In this document: one piece after another, positions 34,850-45,900 of the stretch | Layout: each line of letters begins with the position of its first letter | How positions within the stretch are numbered: the stretch's first letter is position 1 | Assembly (NCBI RefSeq): GCF_020880415.1 | Contig: NZ_JAJIUJ010000069.1 | Coordinates: 62,001-126,000, forward strand | DNA: 64,000 bases | Reading direction: 5' to 3' | Source of the DNA: Xanthomonas euvesicatoria pv. euvesicatoria | GTDB lineage: Bacteria; Pseudomonadota; Gammaproteobacteria; Xanthomonadales; Xanthomonadaceae | The notes under the pieces: model-generated | What the model saw: the letters and a program-made list of their open reading frames with translations, nothing else | Databases searched by the model: none | Told to the model about the DNA's origin: nothing | Made by a program: the position numbers and the translations under genes

Positions 34850-37800
34850 TCACTGAATTTGCCTCCACGACTGTCTTCCGCAGGGATAAGGAACATACAT
34901 CGGCTGCGCGCCCGCCACACTGATCACCATCCAGCAAGAGCTACCACCGGGTGGCAGAGACCCGCCCGTTTCGGAGGGAGTCAAGCGTGGAATCGCTGAA
35001 ACACCCACGTCTTTCACGGGTGTCGTCCCCTGCGTGGTCAATGACGTCGCCGCAGTCCCGGAAGCAAAAGCTGCCCCTGAGGGAGAGCCGTTTCTTGCAA
35101 CATCCAGCGCCGCACCACCTGTGCGGGTGTTCAGCCCAAACAGCCAGTTGCTCCCCTGGGATGCACAGCCCACACTGTTGGGATTGGGGACATAAGTGGG
35201 TATGAAAACGATACCCGACGCGACACTAGGATTCCCCACCATACGCTCGCCAGCCGGTAGATCCACATACCACCCCTGCCCGCCTGCCACACTGGAGCCC
35301 ATAACCAGACTGCGAGATGTACCAGAAGTGGCGATCGAATTGGCCTGAAGGTTCGAACGCGTAATCGTGCTGGTGACGCTCCCCGCAGCGACGTCGTTGA
35401 TGCCGTACAGGGACTGGATCGCTGTATCGAACGGGTCGTTCCGGAAAGAGAAGCTGCCAGTACCGAAGAACAACGTCACACCACCATTTTCACCGGCACT
35501 GGCCACCAGGCCACCCGTGATCGGCTGCCGGTATGTCGCGCTATTCTCCACAGACGTACGACTGGTGAATAGCGGGACCGTAAGCGCAGTCGTGGTGTTG
35601 CGCAAATCGAATTTCCAAATAGCTCCCTTTTGATCGGCAGCATAGACAGTATCTGCGTAGCCATCACGCACCCTTTCCGACTGGCCCGTGCCGCCCCACC
35701 GATCAACAACCACGATATTGCCCAAACCGTTGCTACCGGAGATAGTACTGCCGCTCTCGGCAGCTTCGATCATCGTTACGGTGGGCGTACCCGCCTTGAT
35801 ATCTACAAGAAACAGGACAGCTTTCCCGCTAGCGCTGTTGTAGCCGTTGCCGAAGACCGCCTTCCAGGTCACCGTACCATTCGAACTCAACACCGGCACG
35901 ATGACTGGCTTGCCGAGCACAAATCCGATATTGGCACGTATCGCAGCAGACAATGAGCTGTCGAGATCGCTGATCTCCCAAAGCCGGCTGGCCGCAGTCA
36001 CACTGGTAGGCGTCGTAACGTCCATCGCAAAAACGCTTCGGCCGCCAGCGCCAGCAGTGCCGACTAGACTGGTCTTCCATGCGCCGCCGTAGTACGTGTC
36101 GGATATGGCCAAGGGCCCATCGACATAGTAGCGATGACCGAATTTCTGATCGCTTTGATTGGCCGGGTCATATGGCAAGAGCAGATTACCCATATGGCCC
36201 AGTGCGGTCGACGGGATATATGCGAAACGCTCGACCCCGCCGTTGGAGGCCATAACGCCATCGCCATTCATACCACCGTCAAAGCCATGCAGCATTCCAT
36301 CATTGGCCCCCACATAGACCATATAGTTACGGCCGGCCTTTTTCGTATTCAAATAGGCCTGATAGGTAGCCCCCGGGTTGCCCGGCAGACTGCCGTAACC
36401 ATAATCATCCAGTGGAGAACTGATCACAGGAGTCGAGTTGACGATGTCGCCCAGAACGGTCGTTCGGTCACGCAAGCGACCTCCGCTTCGCACTTCTCCA
36501 GACGCGTCCCCGCGCAGATAAGCGGTCGCCGTGGCCGCATTCGCCCCAAGAGTTGCAAGATCCAAAGCAGTGCACAAGGACATACCCGGGTAAAGCGCAG
36601 TCGACTTGGTGCACAGATCCGACAAAGAGATATTCGTCTCGTTGAACGCTGAAACCACCCCGGCCTTGCTCACCAACACATTACGAGCCGCCGCGGACGG
36701 CATGCGCGCACTAGCTTCCCATGCAGCAGTGCTGACCGCCACGCGGGTCTGCGGGTTGACCGAGACAGTGTATCCGGTGAGCCGCCCAAACCAGTCAGTG
36801 CCCTCATTTGCAATTTCATAGTTTGGGGCAACCGAGAAGGATCCTACGCCGATACGGGCACCACTTTGAGCCAGCGTACCTGAAGGCGAAGAACCCGCCG
36901 TCACCGAGGAAAGTACACGTCGCATTGCTTGAGTGATTTCAGCCGGCGTCCGGGCATTGATGTACTGCCCACGCGTGTTCGTAGCCGCATGCCAGATATC
37001 GTCGACAGTACTTCTCTCATCGTTCTCGCGCGGCGGCCAGTTTTGATAAATCGCCGGTGTCGTGTACGCGTCTTGTACAACATCTGGATTGAAAAGATTA
37101 CCGCGCGCACCTAGCGTGATGCCATAGAAGTTAACATGCAGATTCTTCTGACAATCCAGTCTGACACTTGCATTAGCGGTGTTGCATGAGCTTGGAACGG
37201 GCACCAAACCAGATGGCATATCCGCTCGAATGGGAGAACCACCATTGATATTATTATAATACTTGGCAGCAATGTCGCCCATGGTGTTGTCATAGGTGTC
37301 GGCAAAAGGAATCCCCATATTCCCGTCGCCGCTCGCGTTACTTACGGATGGGCCATCCTGGTTACTGTATCCATCCGTAAACAGCATGACCGCATTTTTT
37401 TGACATGCCAACTGGACAGGAGCTGCACTATCGGTCCGCTGAAACTGGATACCAGCCGCGTTGACTGCCTGCCGATTCGGCGTGCCGCCACTAGCGGGCA
37501 AGGCCAGAATCGAATTATACAGGGCCGTTTTCTCGCTTTGCGTACCCATGTTGCGCATGGGCAATTTTTCATTGACCGAGTCGTAACTTGCGTTCTGGTT
37601 GATCCTGAAAAAACCAACCCGCATATTATTGACGTTAGCCAACGACCTAGTCATGCCGGCAATGATGGCTCGGTTTCGATTTCCATAGAATGAAAACCAA
37701 TTTGCAAAGTTCTGAAGGGCATCAGTATTTGCCGCCTTTATTGTGTACTTCCACATATCGCAGCCGGTACCACATACATTGCGTACCCGATCGCGCTGGA

Positions 37801-38596
37801 CCGCATCGTAAGCGGCGGCGCCAGCGAGAAGCGGCCTGGCATCCGTGTCGCTTGTATAAGGCACAAAGAAGGTCGCCGGCCAGAACCTGATCAGTAGCGT
37901 CTGCGAACCACCATTCCAGGTTACGTCGGAAGTCGTTACCTGTTCAATTCCGAAGTAGAGATTGCCATTGTTATCCTGGAAACGCTGCCTGTATCCCGTA
38001 CCGCGAGGTAGCACCATTCCATTCTGAATTCTGAAACTGCTGCTGAAATCGTCCCCCATATAGTTGGAAGCAAGCGCCACAGTGGCACCTGCCTGGAGCG
38101 GGTTGATCCGCGTATTGACTAAATCTGCCTGAGGGAAGGGATTCCCATCGTTATTTATCCACGGATCATATTTGACAACAGGATCGTAATAGGTGGGGTT
38201 GTAGGCAGAAGAGCGCGCAAACCCAAGACTGTCCAGGGGTGGGACGCCGCGACGGTTTTCGTCGATACGAACGCCGGGCAGGACATGGTTGTAACTACAC
38301 GTCACGCTCGGCGAATCCTCTGTGTTCAATGCGCCTTGAGCAGAAAAGAAGCTCTGCCTAGCCGTGCTCCAGCATCCTTGACCGTCCTGTCCCGGAAACT
38401 GAGTCTGAAATGTCATCGAGCCCGAGTCATCCACCGCCATGATGAACGCGGGAGGCGTCTGCACCTGGTCGTTCATCGGCTCCTGAGCCAGTACGCCCTG
38501 TCCCTGCGCAGCAATCAATGTATAGATGAAGAACCCCAATCCGACTGCGCCGGTCAACGCAGAAGCAAGGATTACTTTCTTTTTGTTAGCTGTCAT
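34850..38596 (-). CDS. pilY1: Type IV pilus tip adhesin / biogenesis protein PilY1
   Basis: Large exported protein of 1248 residues needed for pilus extension, adhesion and surface sensing. An N-terminal hydrophobic signal is followed by a von Willebrand A-like domain with the MIDAS-type DDSGS motif (near 55) and, in the second half, the PilY1 beta-propeller (VYVGANDGMLHGFDGG, QKFGHRYYVDGPL). The frame is intact. It follows pilX by ten bases. Gene order fimT-pilV-pilW-pilX-pilY1-pilE is the usual one. Confidence 0.95.
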   Translation of the reverse strand: MTANKKKVILASALTGAVGLGFFIYTLIAAQGQGVLAQEPMNDQVQTPPAFIMAVDDSGSMTFQTQFPGQDGQGCWSTARQSFFSAQGALNTEDSPSVTCSYNHVLPGVRIDENRRGVPPLDSLGFARSSAYNPTYYDPVVKYDPWINNDGNPFPQADLVNTRINPLQAGATVALASNYMGDDFSSSFRIQNGMVLPRGTGYRQRFQDNNGNLYFGIEQVTTSDVTWNGGSQTLLIRFWPATFFVPYTSDTDARPLLAGAAAYDAVQRDRVRNVCGTGCDMWKYTIKAANTDALQNFANWFSFYGNRNRAIIAGMTRSLANVNNMRVGFFRINQNASYDSVNEKLPMRNMGTQSEKTALYNSILALPASGGTPNRQAVNAAGIQFQRTDSAAPVQLACQKNAVMLFTDGYSNQDGPSVSNASGDGNMGIPFADTYDNTMGDIAAKYYNNINGGSPIRADMPSGLVPVPSSCNTANASVRLDCQKNLHVNFYGITLGARGNLFNPDVVQDAYTTPAIYQNWPPRENDERSTVDDIWHAATNTRGQYINARTPAEITQAMRRVLSSVTAGSSPSGTLAQSGARIGVGSFSVAPNYEIANEGTDWFGRLTGYTVSVNPQTRVAVSTAAWEASARMPSAAARNVLVSKAGVVSAFNETNISLSDLCTKSTALYPGMSLCTALDLATLGANAATATAYLRGDASGEVRSGGRLRDRTTVLGDIVNSTPVISSPLDDYGYGSLPGNPGATYQAYLNTKKAGRNYMVYVGANDGMLHGFDGGMNGDGVMASNGGVERFAYIPSTALGHMGNLLLPYDPANQSDQKFGHRYYVDGPLAISDTYYGGAWKTSLVGTAGAGGRSVFAMDVTTPTSVTAASRLWEISDLDSSLSAAIRANIGFVLGKPVIVPVLSSNGTVTWKAVFGNGYNSASGKAVLFLVDIKAGTPTVTMIEAAESGSTISGSNGLGNIVVVDRWGGTGQSERVRDGYADTVYAADQKGAIWKFDLRNTTTALTVPLFTSRTSVENSATYRQPITGGLVASAGENGGVTLFFGTGSFSFRNDPFDTAIQSLYGINDVAAGSVTSTITRSNLQANSIATSGTSRSLVMGSSVAGGQGWYVDLPAGERMVGNPSVASGIVFIPTYVPNPNSVGCASQGSNWLFGLNTRTGGAALDVARNGSPSGAAFASGTAATSLTTQGTTPVKDVGVSAIPRLTPSETGGSLPPGGSSCWMVISVAGAQPMYVPYPCGRQSWRQIQ

Positions 38597-38606
38597 GTGC
38601 GTTTCT

Positions 38607-39134
38607 TCAAAGTTTGAAGACGGTGTCTACTGCGGCTTCGGAACTAGGGTTGTTCTTGTCATCGGCTGCAACACCCGTGATTTGGAAAACAGGAGATGCC
38701 GGATCGACGGGCTGGCCCATTCCGATATTTGCTTCGCCTTGAATACATTGATCGATTTGACGAACGTTGACGGCTCGATTGGATGTCTGCGCCTGTGCCC
38801 ATTGCATCGGATCAAAGCCGTCGTCGCAAACCCGCTTTATGTCACCTGATGCCACCAGGCTGGTAGTATCAGTCGATGAGGTGGTTCTATTGGAAATTTT
38901 TTCCACTGAATTTTCGGCATTTCTAACAGTCCCCTCCGCCTCCTCGAAGGCACGATTCACTGCTCGGTAATTGGATGCCATCTTCTCCTGCATGCCGGAG
39001 ACTTGGATGCCCGCGATACCAATCAATGCCAAGAGCACCAGGATGATCAGCGCGACATAGAGAACGGCACCCGTTTGCCGGACAGCTCCGATTTTCAAAT
39101 TCATACGCGTTTTCAATAGAGGCAGCATTGACAT
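38607..39134 (-). CDS. pilX: Type IV pilus minor pilin PilX
   Basis: Minor pilin of the PilX family, 175 residues. The leader ends near RQTG and is followed by AVLYVALIILVLLALIGIAGIQ, the typical hydrophobic helix in which the +5 Glu is absent, as is usual for PilX. The remainder is the PilX C-terminal domain with two cysteines. An internal ATG (MNLKIGAV, 11th codon) may be the true start, giving a shorter leader. It overlaps nothing and starts two bases after pilW ends. Confidence 0.88.
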   Translation of the reverse strand: MSMLPLLKTRMNLKIGAVRQTGAVLYVALIILVLLALIGIAGIQVSGMQEKMASNYRAVNRAFEEAEGTVRNAENSVEKISNRTTSSTDTTSLVASGDIKRVCDDGFDPMQWAQAQTSNRAVNVRQIDQCIQGEANIGMGQPVDPASPVFQITGVAADDKNNPSSEAAVDTVFKL

Positions 39135-39136
39135 TA

Positions 39137-40294
39137 TCAGTTACCGAACAGTCGGTTACGGAGAGCGACTGACAACTCATAGGTGGCCCGATACCGCCCA
39201 TCGCTAGCCGTAGGTGGAACCACCGTTACTCCGAGTACACCAAGACGATTGGCCTCAATCGGAGCAGCAGCAGCTGGAGTCGGACTACGCACAAGCACTC
39301 CAACCTGCACTTGACCGACCCGCCGCCATTGATTGGCAGCTGCTGCGTCAGTTGCTGTTGCAACACTGCTCGCAACCCTCTGCTCCGTAATGTTTCCAAC
39401 GGGTGGGGTTTGCGTTGCAATGGTTTCGGTGCTGTCCAGTCCATAAAGGAATTGCAGGCTTTCGATGCCCTCTACCAGTTCCTCGCTGGTGTACTGGCCG
39501 TTACCTCCTGCTCTGGCACGCCGCAATGCGGGCTCCCCTGTATCTGGATTGTTCGCGACGTAATACACAAGCGATTCGGCGCGATACACCATGGTCTGGC
39601 CAGTGGGCTGTACAACATATCGACCGGCAAGGTTTACTCCTGAGGCCACCACTGTTCCAGCAGTGGTCGTGCCTGCAAACACATCGGCGTGCGCGCAGTC
39701 CGCGATTCCGAACAGCGTCGGTGCTGCGACGCCATCATCCGTCAACCTCGCCCAGCGGGTAGCGTCCATCGTCAACGTCGTATTAGAGCCCGCCGCCGCA
39801 ATGCCCGTGGCAGGAACCCCCTCAGCGGAAAGAAAGCGTAAGACGATGATGTCGCTCCCAGCCCGCGGCGCCGGGCTCAGGTTCTGGATCGCAGCAGGCA
39901 GCCCGGTAATCGAACCTGCGGTTGCCCCAACTGTTACCGTTTGCCCTGGCGAAGTACCTGGCGCCTCGTAACCCTGAATCGACACCGAAAAGTCCAGTGG
40001 ACTGCCGCTCCCCGTGGTGGCGGAAAGATTGACCCGCGGGTCGCCTTGCCCCTTAACGAACTGCGCCTGATCGTTGACGCATCCAAAATGTCCTGCCATA
40101 CGGATATCACGCGCCAAATAGTCCAGCGCAAATCGCCCATTTTCTTGGGCCCGCGAGGCACCTTCGGATAGCTGAGCCGCAGTACGCGATGCGGAGAAAA
40201 CCTGGATGACGCCTAACAACAGCACCAGTCCGATCACCATAGCAATCATGAGTTCAATCAGGGACAGACCTGCGTTGCGTCTATACACACTCAT
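39137..40294 (-). CDS. pilW: Type IV pilus minor pilin PilW
   Basis: Minor pilin of 385 residues. Leader MSVYRRNAG precedes LSLIELMIAMVIGLVLLLGVIQVF, with Glu5 present. The long C-terminal part is the PilW domain (ENGRFALDYLARDIRMAGHFGC). It begins five bases before pilV ends, so translation is coupled. It is part of the priming complex with PilV, PilX, FimT and PilE. Confidence 0.92.
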   Translation of the reverse strand: MSVYRRNAGLSLIELMIAMVIGLVLLLGVIQVFSASRTAAQLSEGASRAQENGRFALDYLARDIRMAGHFGCVNDQAQFVKGQGDPRVNLSATTGSGSPLDFSVSIQGYEAPGTSPGQTVTVGATAGSITGLPAAIQNLSPAPRAGSDIIVLRFLSAEGVPATGIAAAGSNTTLTMDATRWARLTDDGVAAPTLFGIADCAHADVFAGTTTAGTVVASGVNLAGRYVVQPTGQTMVYRAESLVYYVANNPDTGEPALRRARAGGNGQYTSEELVEGIESLQFLYGLDSTETIATQTPPVGNITEQRVASSVATATDAAAANQWRRVGQVQVGVLVRSPTPAAAAPIEANRLGVLGVTVVPPTASDGRYRATYELSVALRNRLFGN

Positions 40295-40299
40295 CGCTG

Positions 40300-40785
40300 T
40301 TAAATCTCCGTCCGCAAAGCAAAACTCGTAACGGCATCCGGATTATCCTTGTCCCAGCGCTGATCACCCCAGCTGATCGAGACTGTCGCAACCCCATTGG
40401 CATAGGTGACTGTAGCAGCAGCCTTATCTCCCAATGCTTTCGCGACTTGGCACTGCCAGCGCGCGATGTTTTGCGTGATTGCCACCGCCTCGCCGGTGGG
40501 ATATATACAAGCACCTGCTTGAGTAACAGAACCTGCAGCGAAACTCGCTGCAGTGTATTGGGTCACCAAGTACCGATTTGACCGCATTTGATCAATCAGA
40601 TCGTATGCAAGATTGGTTGCCTGCGTACGATAATTGGCGCTTTGTACAAAGCGGACATTCATGGTTTGCAGCAGTGCGAACCCAAGTAAACCGAAGGCCA
40701 GCACGAGGATCGCGATCAACACTTCGATCAAAGTGAAGCCTCGCGACGACCGTGCACTAGTGTGAGGGACCTTCTTCATACACAA
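40300..40785 (-). CDS. pilV: Type IV pilus minor pilin PilV
   Basis: Minor pilin of 161 residues. The leader ends RSSRG before FTLIEVLIAILVLAFGLLGFALLQ. The rest is the PilV domain. Two starts are close (MCMKK); the second ATG is equally good. It overlaps the end of fimT by ten bases. Confidence 0.92.
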   Translation of the reverse strand: MCMKKVPHTSARSSRGFTLIEVLIAILVLAFGLLGFALLQTMNVRFVQSANYRTQATNLAYDLIDQMRSNRYLVTQYTAASFAAGSVTQAGACIYPTGEAVAITQNIARWQCQVAKALGDKAAATVTYANGVATVSISWGDQRWDKDNPDAVTSFALRTEI

Positions 40786-41294
40786 GCCTCTTTTTTGCTA
40801 CGGATTTGACCGGATGCATTCACGGTCAATGATCTTCTCAGGGGCTGCCCCCCGCACTGATCCGGCTGAAGAGTGACTTTCTGGTCTGCAGCTGCGCGGC
40901 GGCGCCCACGCGCATCAAACGCGATCACCGTCCCAGTGGTGGGTCCCTGGACAACAAGCCGAGGATTGCCGGTCGAGTAGCGTAGCACTGCTTCTCCTGC
41001 GTCAAAGGTGCCGTTGCCGTTGGAGTCACTCCAGGCCATGACTCCCCCACTCCAGCTACCGTCGCAGCTGGTCCCATTGGAGCTACCACACACGCCTCCA
41101 CCCTGACCATTCCGTATGGCCTCGGTCCTGGAGAGATTCAACAAAGCCATTAGCTCGTTATTGGCGGCAGCCGCCCGATTTGATCGCAGGACTCCTTGGA
41201 AACTCGGGTAACCAATGGAAGCTACGATCGCGAGCACGGCCACGGTTACCATGAGCTCAATCAGGGTGAACCCACGCGAACGGACAACTAACAT
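40776..41294 (-). CDS. fimT: Type IV pilus minor pilin FimT/GspH
   Basis: First gene of the minor-pilin operon; 172 residues. Leader MLVVRSRG is followed by FTLIELMVTVAVLAIVASIGYPSF with Glu5, then a GspH domain with paired cysteines (GVCGSS and TSCDGS) and a basic C-terminus. Xanthomonas FimT proteins are known to bind DNA in natural transformation in related species; the Arg- and Lys-rich tail here fits but proves nothing. Confidence 0.92.
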   Translation of the reverse strand: MLVVRSRGFTLIELMVTVAVLAIVASIGYPSFQGVLRSNRAAAANNELMALLNLSRTEAIRNGQGGGVCGSSNGTSCDGSWSGGVMAWSDSNGNGTFDAGEAVLRYSTGNPRLVVQGPTTGTVIAFDARGRRRAAADQKVTLQPDQCGGQPLRRSLTVNASGQIRSKKEACV

Positions 41295-41418
41295 TAGACG
41301 CTCCCCAGCGTTGGTTTTGACAGCATCGTCAAGCTTCAGGCCTAACGCAATCTACTGCAGACAAACGGTAGGAATGGCCGACAAACGACGCCGGCCTTTC
41401 CCAGATCCCCACCAACCT

Positions 41419-42804
41419 TTAAGTCACCACCCGATAACAAGGCCGATAGTCCCCCGAGATCTTCATCCGGCGCTGCTCAACGAAGCCGCGCAGCAGCGCA
41501 TCCAGGGCCTGCATGATCTCGGGATCGCCGTTGATTTCGAAGGGGCCGAATTCCTCGATGCGGCGCATGCCGTCTTCCTTGACGTTGCCGGCGACGATGC
41601 CGGAGAAGGCGCGGCGCAGGTCGGCGGCCAGGGCCGGCGCCGGGCGGCCGTGGTGCAGGTCCAGCGCGGCCATCGCTTCGTGGCTGGGCTCGAAGGGCTG
41701 CTGGTACTCGAGCGGGATGTGCACGGACCAGTTGAAGTAATACGAGTCCTTCTGGTCCTTGCGGTGCGCGCGCACTCCGTGGACCCCTTCGGCCATACAG
41801 CGCGCGACGGCGACCGGGTCGCCGACGATGATCTCGTAGCGCGAGGCGGCAGCGTCGCCTAGGGTGAGGCGAATGAAACGGTCGATCTGCTCGAAGTACG
41901 GCGCGGCGATGGTCGGGCCGGTGAGGATCAGCGGGAACGGCACGTTCGCGTTTTCTTCGCGTAGCAGGATGCCGAGCAGGTAGAGAATTTCCTCCGCGGT
42001 GCCGACACCGCCCGGGAACACTAGGATGCCATGTCCGATGCGGACGAAGGCCTCAAGGCGCTTCTCGATGTCCGGCATGATCACCAGATGGTTGACGATC
42101 GGGTTCGGCGATTCGGCGGCGATGATGCCTGGCTCGGTGACGCCGATGTAGCGGGTATTGTGCTTGCGCTGCTTGGCATGCGCGATGGTGGCGCCCTTCA
42201 TCGGCCCCTTCATGGCGCCCGGGCCGCAGCCGGTGCAGATATCCAGCCCGCGCAAGCCAAGCTCGTAGCCGACCTGCTTGGTGTAAAGGTATTCATCGCG
42301 CGAGATGGAATGGCCGCCCCAGCACACGACCAGGTTCGGATCCAAGGGCTGCAGGATGCGCGCATTACGCAGCTGGCCGAACACGGCATTGGTGATGCCT
42401 TCGCTGGTGTCGAGATCCGCGCGTTGCGCTTCGAGCTCGATGGCCATGTAAGCGAGATCGCGGACGACGGCAAACAACAGTTCGGCCACGCCGCGGATGA
42501 TCTCGCCATCGACGAAAGCCATTGCCGGTGCGTTGATCAGATCGATGCGGATGCCGCGATCCTGCTGATTCACCTGGATGTCGAAATCCGGGTAGAGATC
42601 GCGCGCAGCGCGCGGGTCGTCCGATGCGCTTCCGCTGGTCAGCACGGCCAGCGCACAGCGGCGCAACAGCTCATGCATGCCACCGCTGGATGCATCGCGC
42701 AACCGGGCCACTTCTGCCTTGGACAACACATCCAGACCACCACGCGGGTAGATCCGCGCATCCACCACCGGCAGCGCCCGTGCTGCCGTACTGCTGAGTT
42801 CCAT
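41419..42804 (-). CDS. ppnN: Nucleotide 5'-monophosphate nucleosidase PpnN (LOG family)
   Basis: Cleaves purine and pyrimidine nucleoside monophosphates to base and ribose 5-phosphate in the cytoplasm; the E. coli protein (YgdH) is stimulated by ppGpp. The 461-residue protein has the N-terminal YgdH domain, the LOG core with GCGPGAMKGPMKGA (192-205) and PGGVGTAEE (264-272), and a C-terminal extension of about 100 residues. AGGAG precedes the ATG. It is a single gene; the strong terminator upstream belongs to the Oar-like gene. Confidence 0.93.
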   Translation of the reverse strand: MELSSTAARALPVVDARIYPRGGLDVLSKAEVARLRDASSGGMHELLRRCALAVLTSGSASDDPRAARDLYPDFDIQVNQQDRGIRIDLINAPAMAFVDGEIIRGVAELLFAVVRDLAYMAIELEAQRADLDTSEGITNAVFGQLRNARILQPLDPNLVVCWGGHSISRDEYLYTKQVGYELGLRGLDICTGCGPGAMKGPMKGATIAHAKQRKHNTRYIGVTEPGIIAAESPNPIVNHLVIMPDIEKRLEAFVRIGHGILVFPGGVGTAEEILYLLGILLREENANVPFPLILTGPTIAAPYFEQIDRFIRLTLGDAAASRYEIIVGDPVAVARCMAEGVHGVRAHRKDQKDSYYFNWSVHIPLEYQQPFEPSHEAMAALDLHHGRPAPALAADLRRAFSGIVAGNVKEDGMRRIEEFGPFEINGDPEIMQALDALLRGFVEQRRMKISGDYRPCYRVVT

Positions 42805-42856
42805 AGCATGCTCCTGTCGTATGCACGGAACTTTAGCGTACTCACCCGCACAAAAG

Positions 42857-42888
42857 AAAACGGCCGGGAGACACCGGCCGTTTTTGCA
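42857..42888 (-). terminator. Terminator of the Oar-like receptor gene
   Basis: AAAACGGCCGG and CCGGCCGTTTT form an 11-bp stem with a six-base loop; T-run follows on the minus strand. It lies 25 bases after the stop. Confidence 0.9.
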
Positions 42889-42910
42889 AACATCGACACG
42901 CTAGCCGGCT

Positions 42911-45900
42911 TTAGAACTGGTAGCGGAAGCCCAGCTGCAGCGCCCAGCGGGAGATGCCCTTGTCGTCGTAGACGGTCGCGGCATCCGGCTCATTGAAGCG
43001 GTAAACATACTTGCCAGTCGCCGCGTCGATACCGCCGTATTCAGCAACACCCTTGAAGCCCGGGAATGCGTACTCATCGACGCGGCCCCACTTCTTGTTG
43101 AGCAGGTTGCCCACGTTCATGACGTCGACCCAGATCTGCGCCTTGTTGCCATCGAAGAAGCCAGGAAGCTCCTGCTCGATGTGTAGATCGAACTGGTTGA
43201 CCCAGGAATTACGTACCGCATTGCGGCCAGCAACCTGGCCCTTGTGCGTGGACAAGTACTGGTCATTGTTGACGTAGTTCCAGAACGCGTTTTCTTCGGC
43301 CGCGTTACGGAACAGCACATCGCCGCGCGCCGCCGGGATGTACAACAGGTCATTGGAGCGACCGTCGCCATTGGCATCGTTGTCGAACGTATAGCTGTAG
43401 GGACGACCGCTGCGGCCTTGATACACCAGACCGACCTTCGTTGCAAAATCGCCGAAGAAATTATGCTTCCACTGCAGCGTACCCAGGAAACTGTCCTTGA
43501 TTTCGTATGCCGAGGTTGCATTGACCTCTTCATTCGCCTGGAAGGTTGCGGTGTTGAGCAGCTGCGACCCCGAAGTGGAACTGGTCAGACCGCTGACTTC
43601 CTTCGCGTTCGAGTAGGTGTAAGCCAAGCTCCACGACCAGTCGCTGTCGTTGAACGGCTTGTTCAAGCCGACAGTGAAACTTTGCGAGCCACCCTGATCG
43701 GTGGGGCGCGCAATGATGGCATCGTTGAAGCTCATGTTGCGACCAGCACGGATATCGGTACCGCTGTTCACACATGACGAACCAGCCGCCACACCCGTTT
43801 CGCGGAGACATGCATTACCCAGGGAATTCCAGTTAGCCGGATTGCGGCCATTGGCATTCCAGTAGATATCACGACCATCCTGGCCAACTGCCGTCGGATT
43901 ACCGAGATTGAGCTGCTGGTAATAAATCGCTTCCTTGACCTTGGTCACCACACCTTCCATCGAGGCGACGATGCCGTACCACGGCAACTCGGTATCGAAG
44001 GCGAGGTTTGCTTTCCAAACGGACGGCTGGCTCAGATCCTTGTCAACAAAGTCGACCGACTGCGTGGCGCCCGATGTTCCGCGCGGCTGGTTGTTGATAT
44101 CCGGCGTGAAGCGGATACCACTGTTGGACGCGTTGTTGAAGTTGTAATCGGTATAAGCCAAACCAGTATTGGAATACGGATTGGACAACCAAACCGACGC
44201 GGCAGCACCCTGGAACAGGCCAACGCCGCCACGCAGCTGGGTCGGACGATCTGCATCGAAGGTGTAGTTGAAACCAAAGCGCGGCTGCCACAAGCCGTTG
44301 CCGTCAATGGTTTCATCATTGCGAAGACCGAATGCGTTAAACGCAGCCTGGTTGAACTGCGGCGAGTTCTTCACCATCGGCTCGTCATAACGCAGGCCGA
44401 AGTTCAGTGTCAGGTTGCTATTGACGGCCCAAGAATCCTGCAAGAACACGCCCACGTTCCGCACGCCCCACTTCGCAGCGATATTGTCGATACCGGTGGG
44501 CGAATACGAGTAACGATACGCGTTCGGCAAATTTGCCTGGTAATTGGCAACCGAGTTGAAGGTGTAGCTACCGAAAACACGCGGACCATATAAGTTGTAG
44601 ATGTCGTTGTCTTCGTAGTCGAACCCGAACTTGACCGTGTGGTCATTCAAGAACAGCGTGCCGGCGAAGAAGGCGTTCCAGGTTTCGGTGCGCAACTCGT
44701 TAGCCTGAGTATTGGCTTCAGTACCCAGATTTAAAGTGTTGTTGCCGAAACGCACGGCGATGGCCGGCAACTGCGATGCCGCAGTACGAACTGCCGAGTA
44801 ATCGCGATAAGACACCTTGGCTTCGGTCGAAAAAGTATCGGTCCAGTCGCTGAACAACTGACCGGTGTAGGTCTCGAGTTCGAAGTCGCGCACATAGTGG
44901 TACGAGTTCAACGCCAGCTGATTGTTGCCGAACCCATTGAGATTGGCCGTGCTCTGCTCGGACTTGCCATAGCGGAACGAACCACGATGCTTGTCGCTGA
45001 TGTTCCAATCCAGCTTGAAGCCCTTCTCTTCTGAATCAGAATCCAATGCCGGCAAGGCCAGGGTCCCAGGGTCGAAGCCATAGACATTGCGCGAGATATC
45101 GATCACCTGATCGACCTGCGCCTGGGTAATACCGACTTCATTGCTGGCACCAGAACCGGCTGGACCGTAGCCACTGTTACCGGTAAACACACCCTTACCC
45201 TTGTACTTCTCATAGTTGGCGAAGAAGAACAATTTGTCCTTGACGATCGGGCCGCCCAGAGTCAGACCATACGTCGCTTCGTTGTCGAACAGCTGCGGGC
45301 GGATGTTGTTCTGATTCTTGCCCGACCAGTCGTTCTCGCGATAAGTGCCGTAGACCGAACCATGGAATTCGTTGGTGCCCGACTTGGTGACGGCATTGAT
45401 CACGCCACCGGTGCCGCCACTGATCGTCACGTCGTAGTTGGCCACGTCCACCGAGATTTCATCAATGACGTCCATCGAGAACGGCTGGCGCGGGGTCGGC
45501 AGGCTGTTGGATTCCAGACCGAAGGCGTCGTTGGTGCTGATGCCGTCGACGCGGATCGCGTTGTAGCGCGGGTTCTGGCCGGCGATGGAGATTTCGTTGC
45601 GCGCCTTGTCGGTTTGCGCAACGCGCGGATCCAGACGCACATAGTCCTGCAGGTTACGGTTAATCGACGGCAGCGACTCGATTTCTTCGCGGGTCACGTT
45701 GGTGCCGGTACCCATCTTGTTGGCGCTGAAAATGGCCGAGCCGTAATTGCCGGCGATTGCCTGCACAGTGCCCAGCGTCGCCAGATCGCCGCCCAGAGCG
45801 GCATCGACCTGATTGACCTTGTCCAGATTCAGATACACGCCTTCGCGGGTGGTGTTGCCAGCGCCCGAAGCGGTAATGGTAATGGTGTACGGCCCGCCCA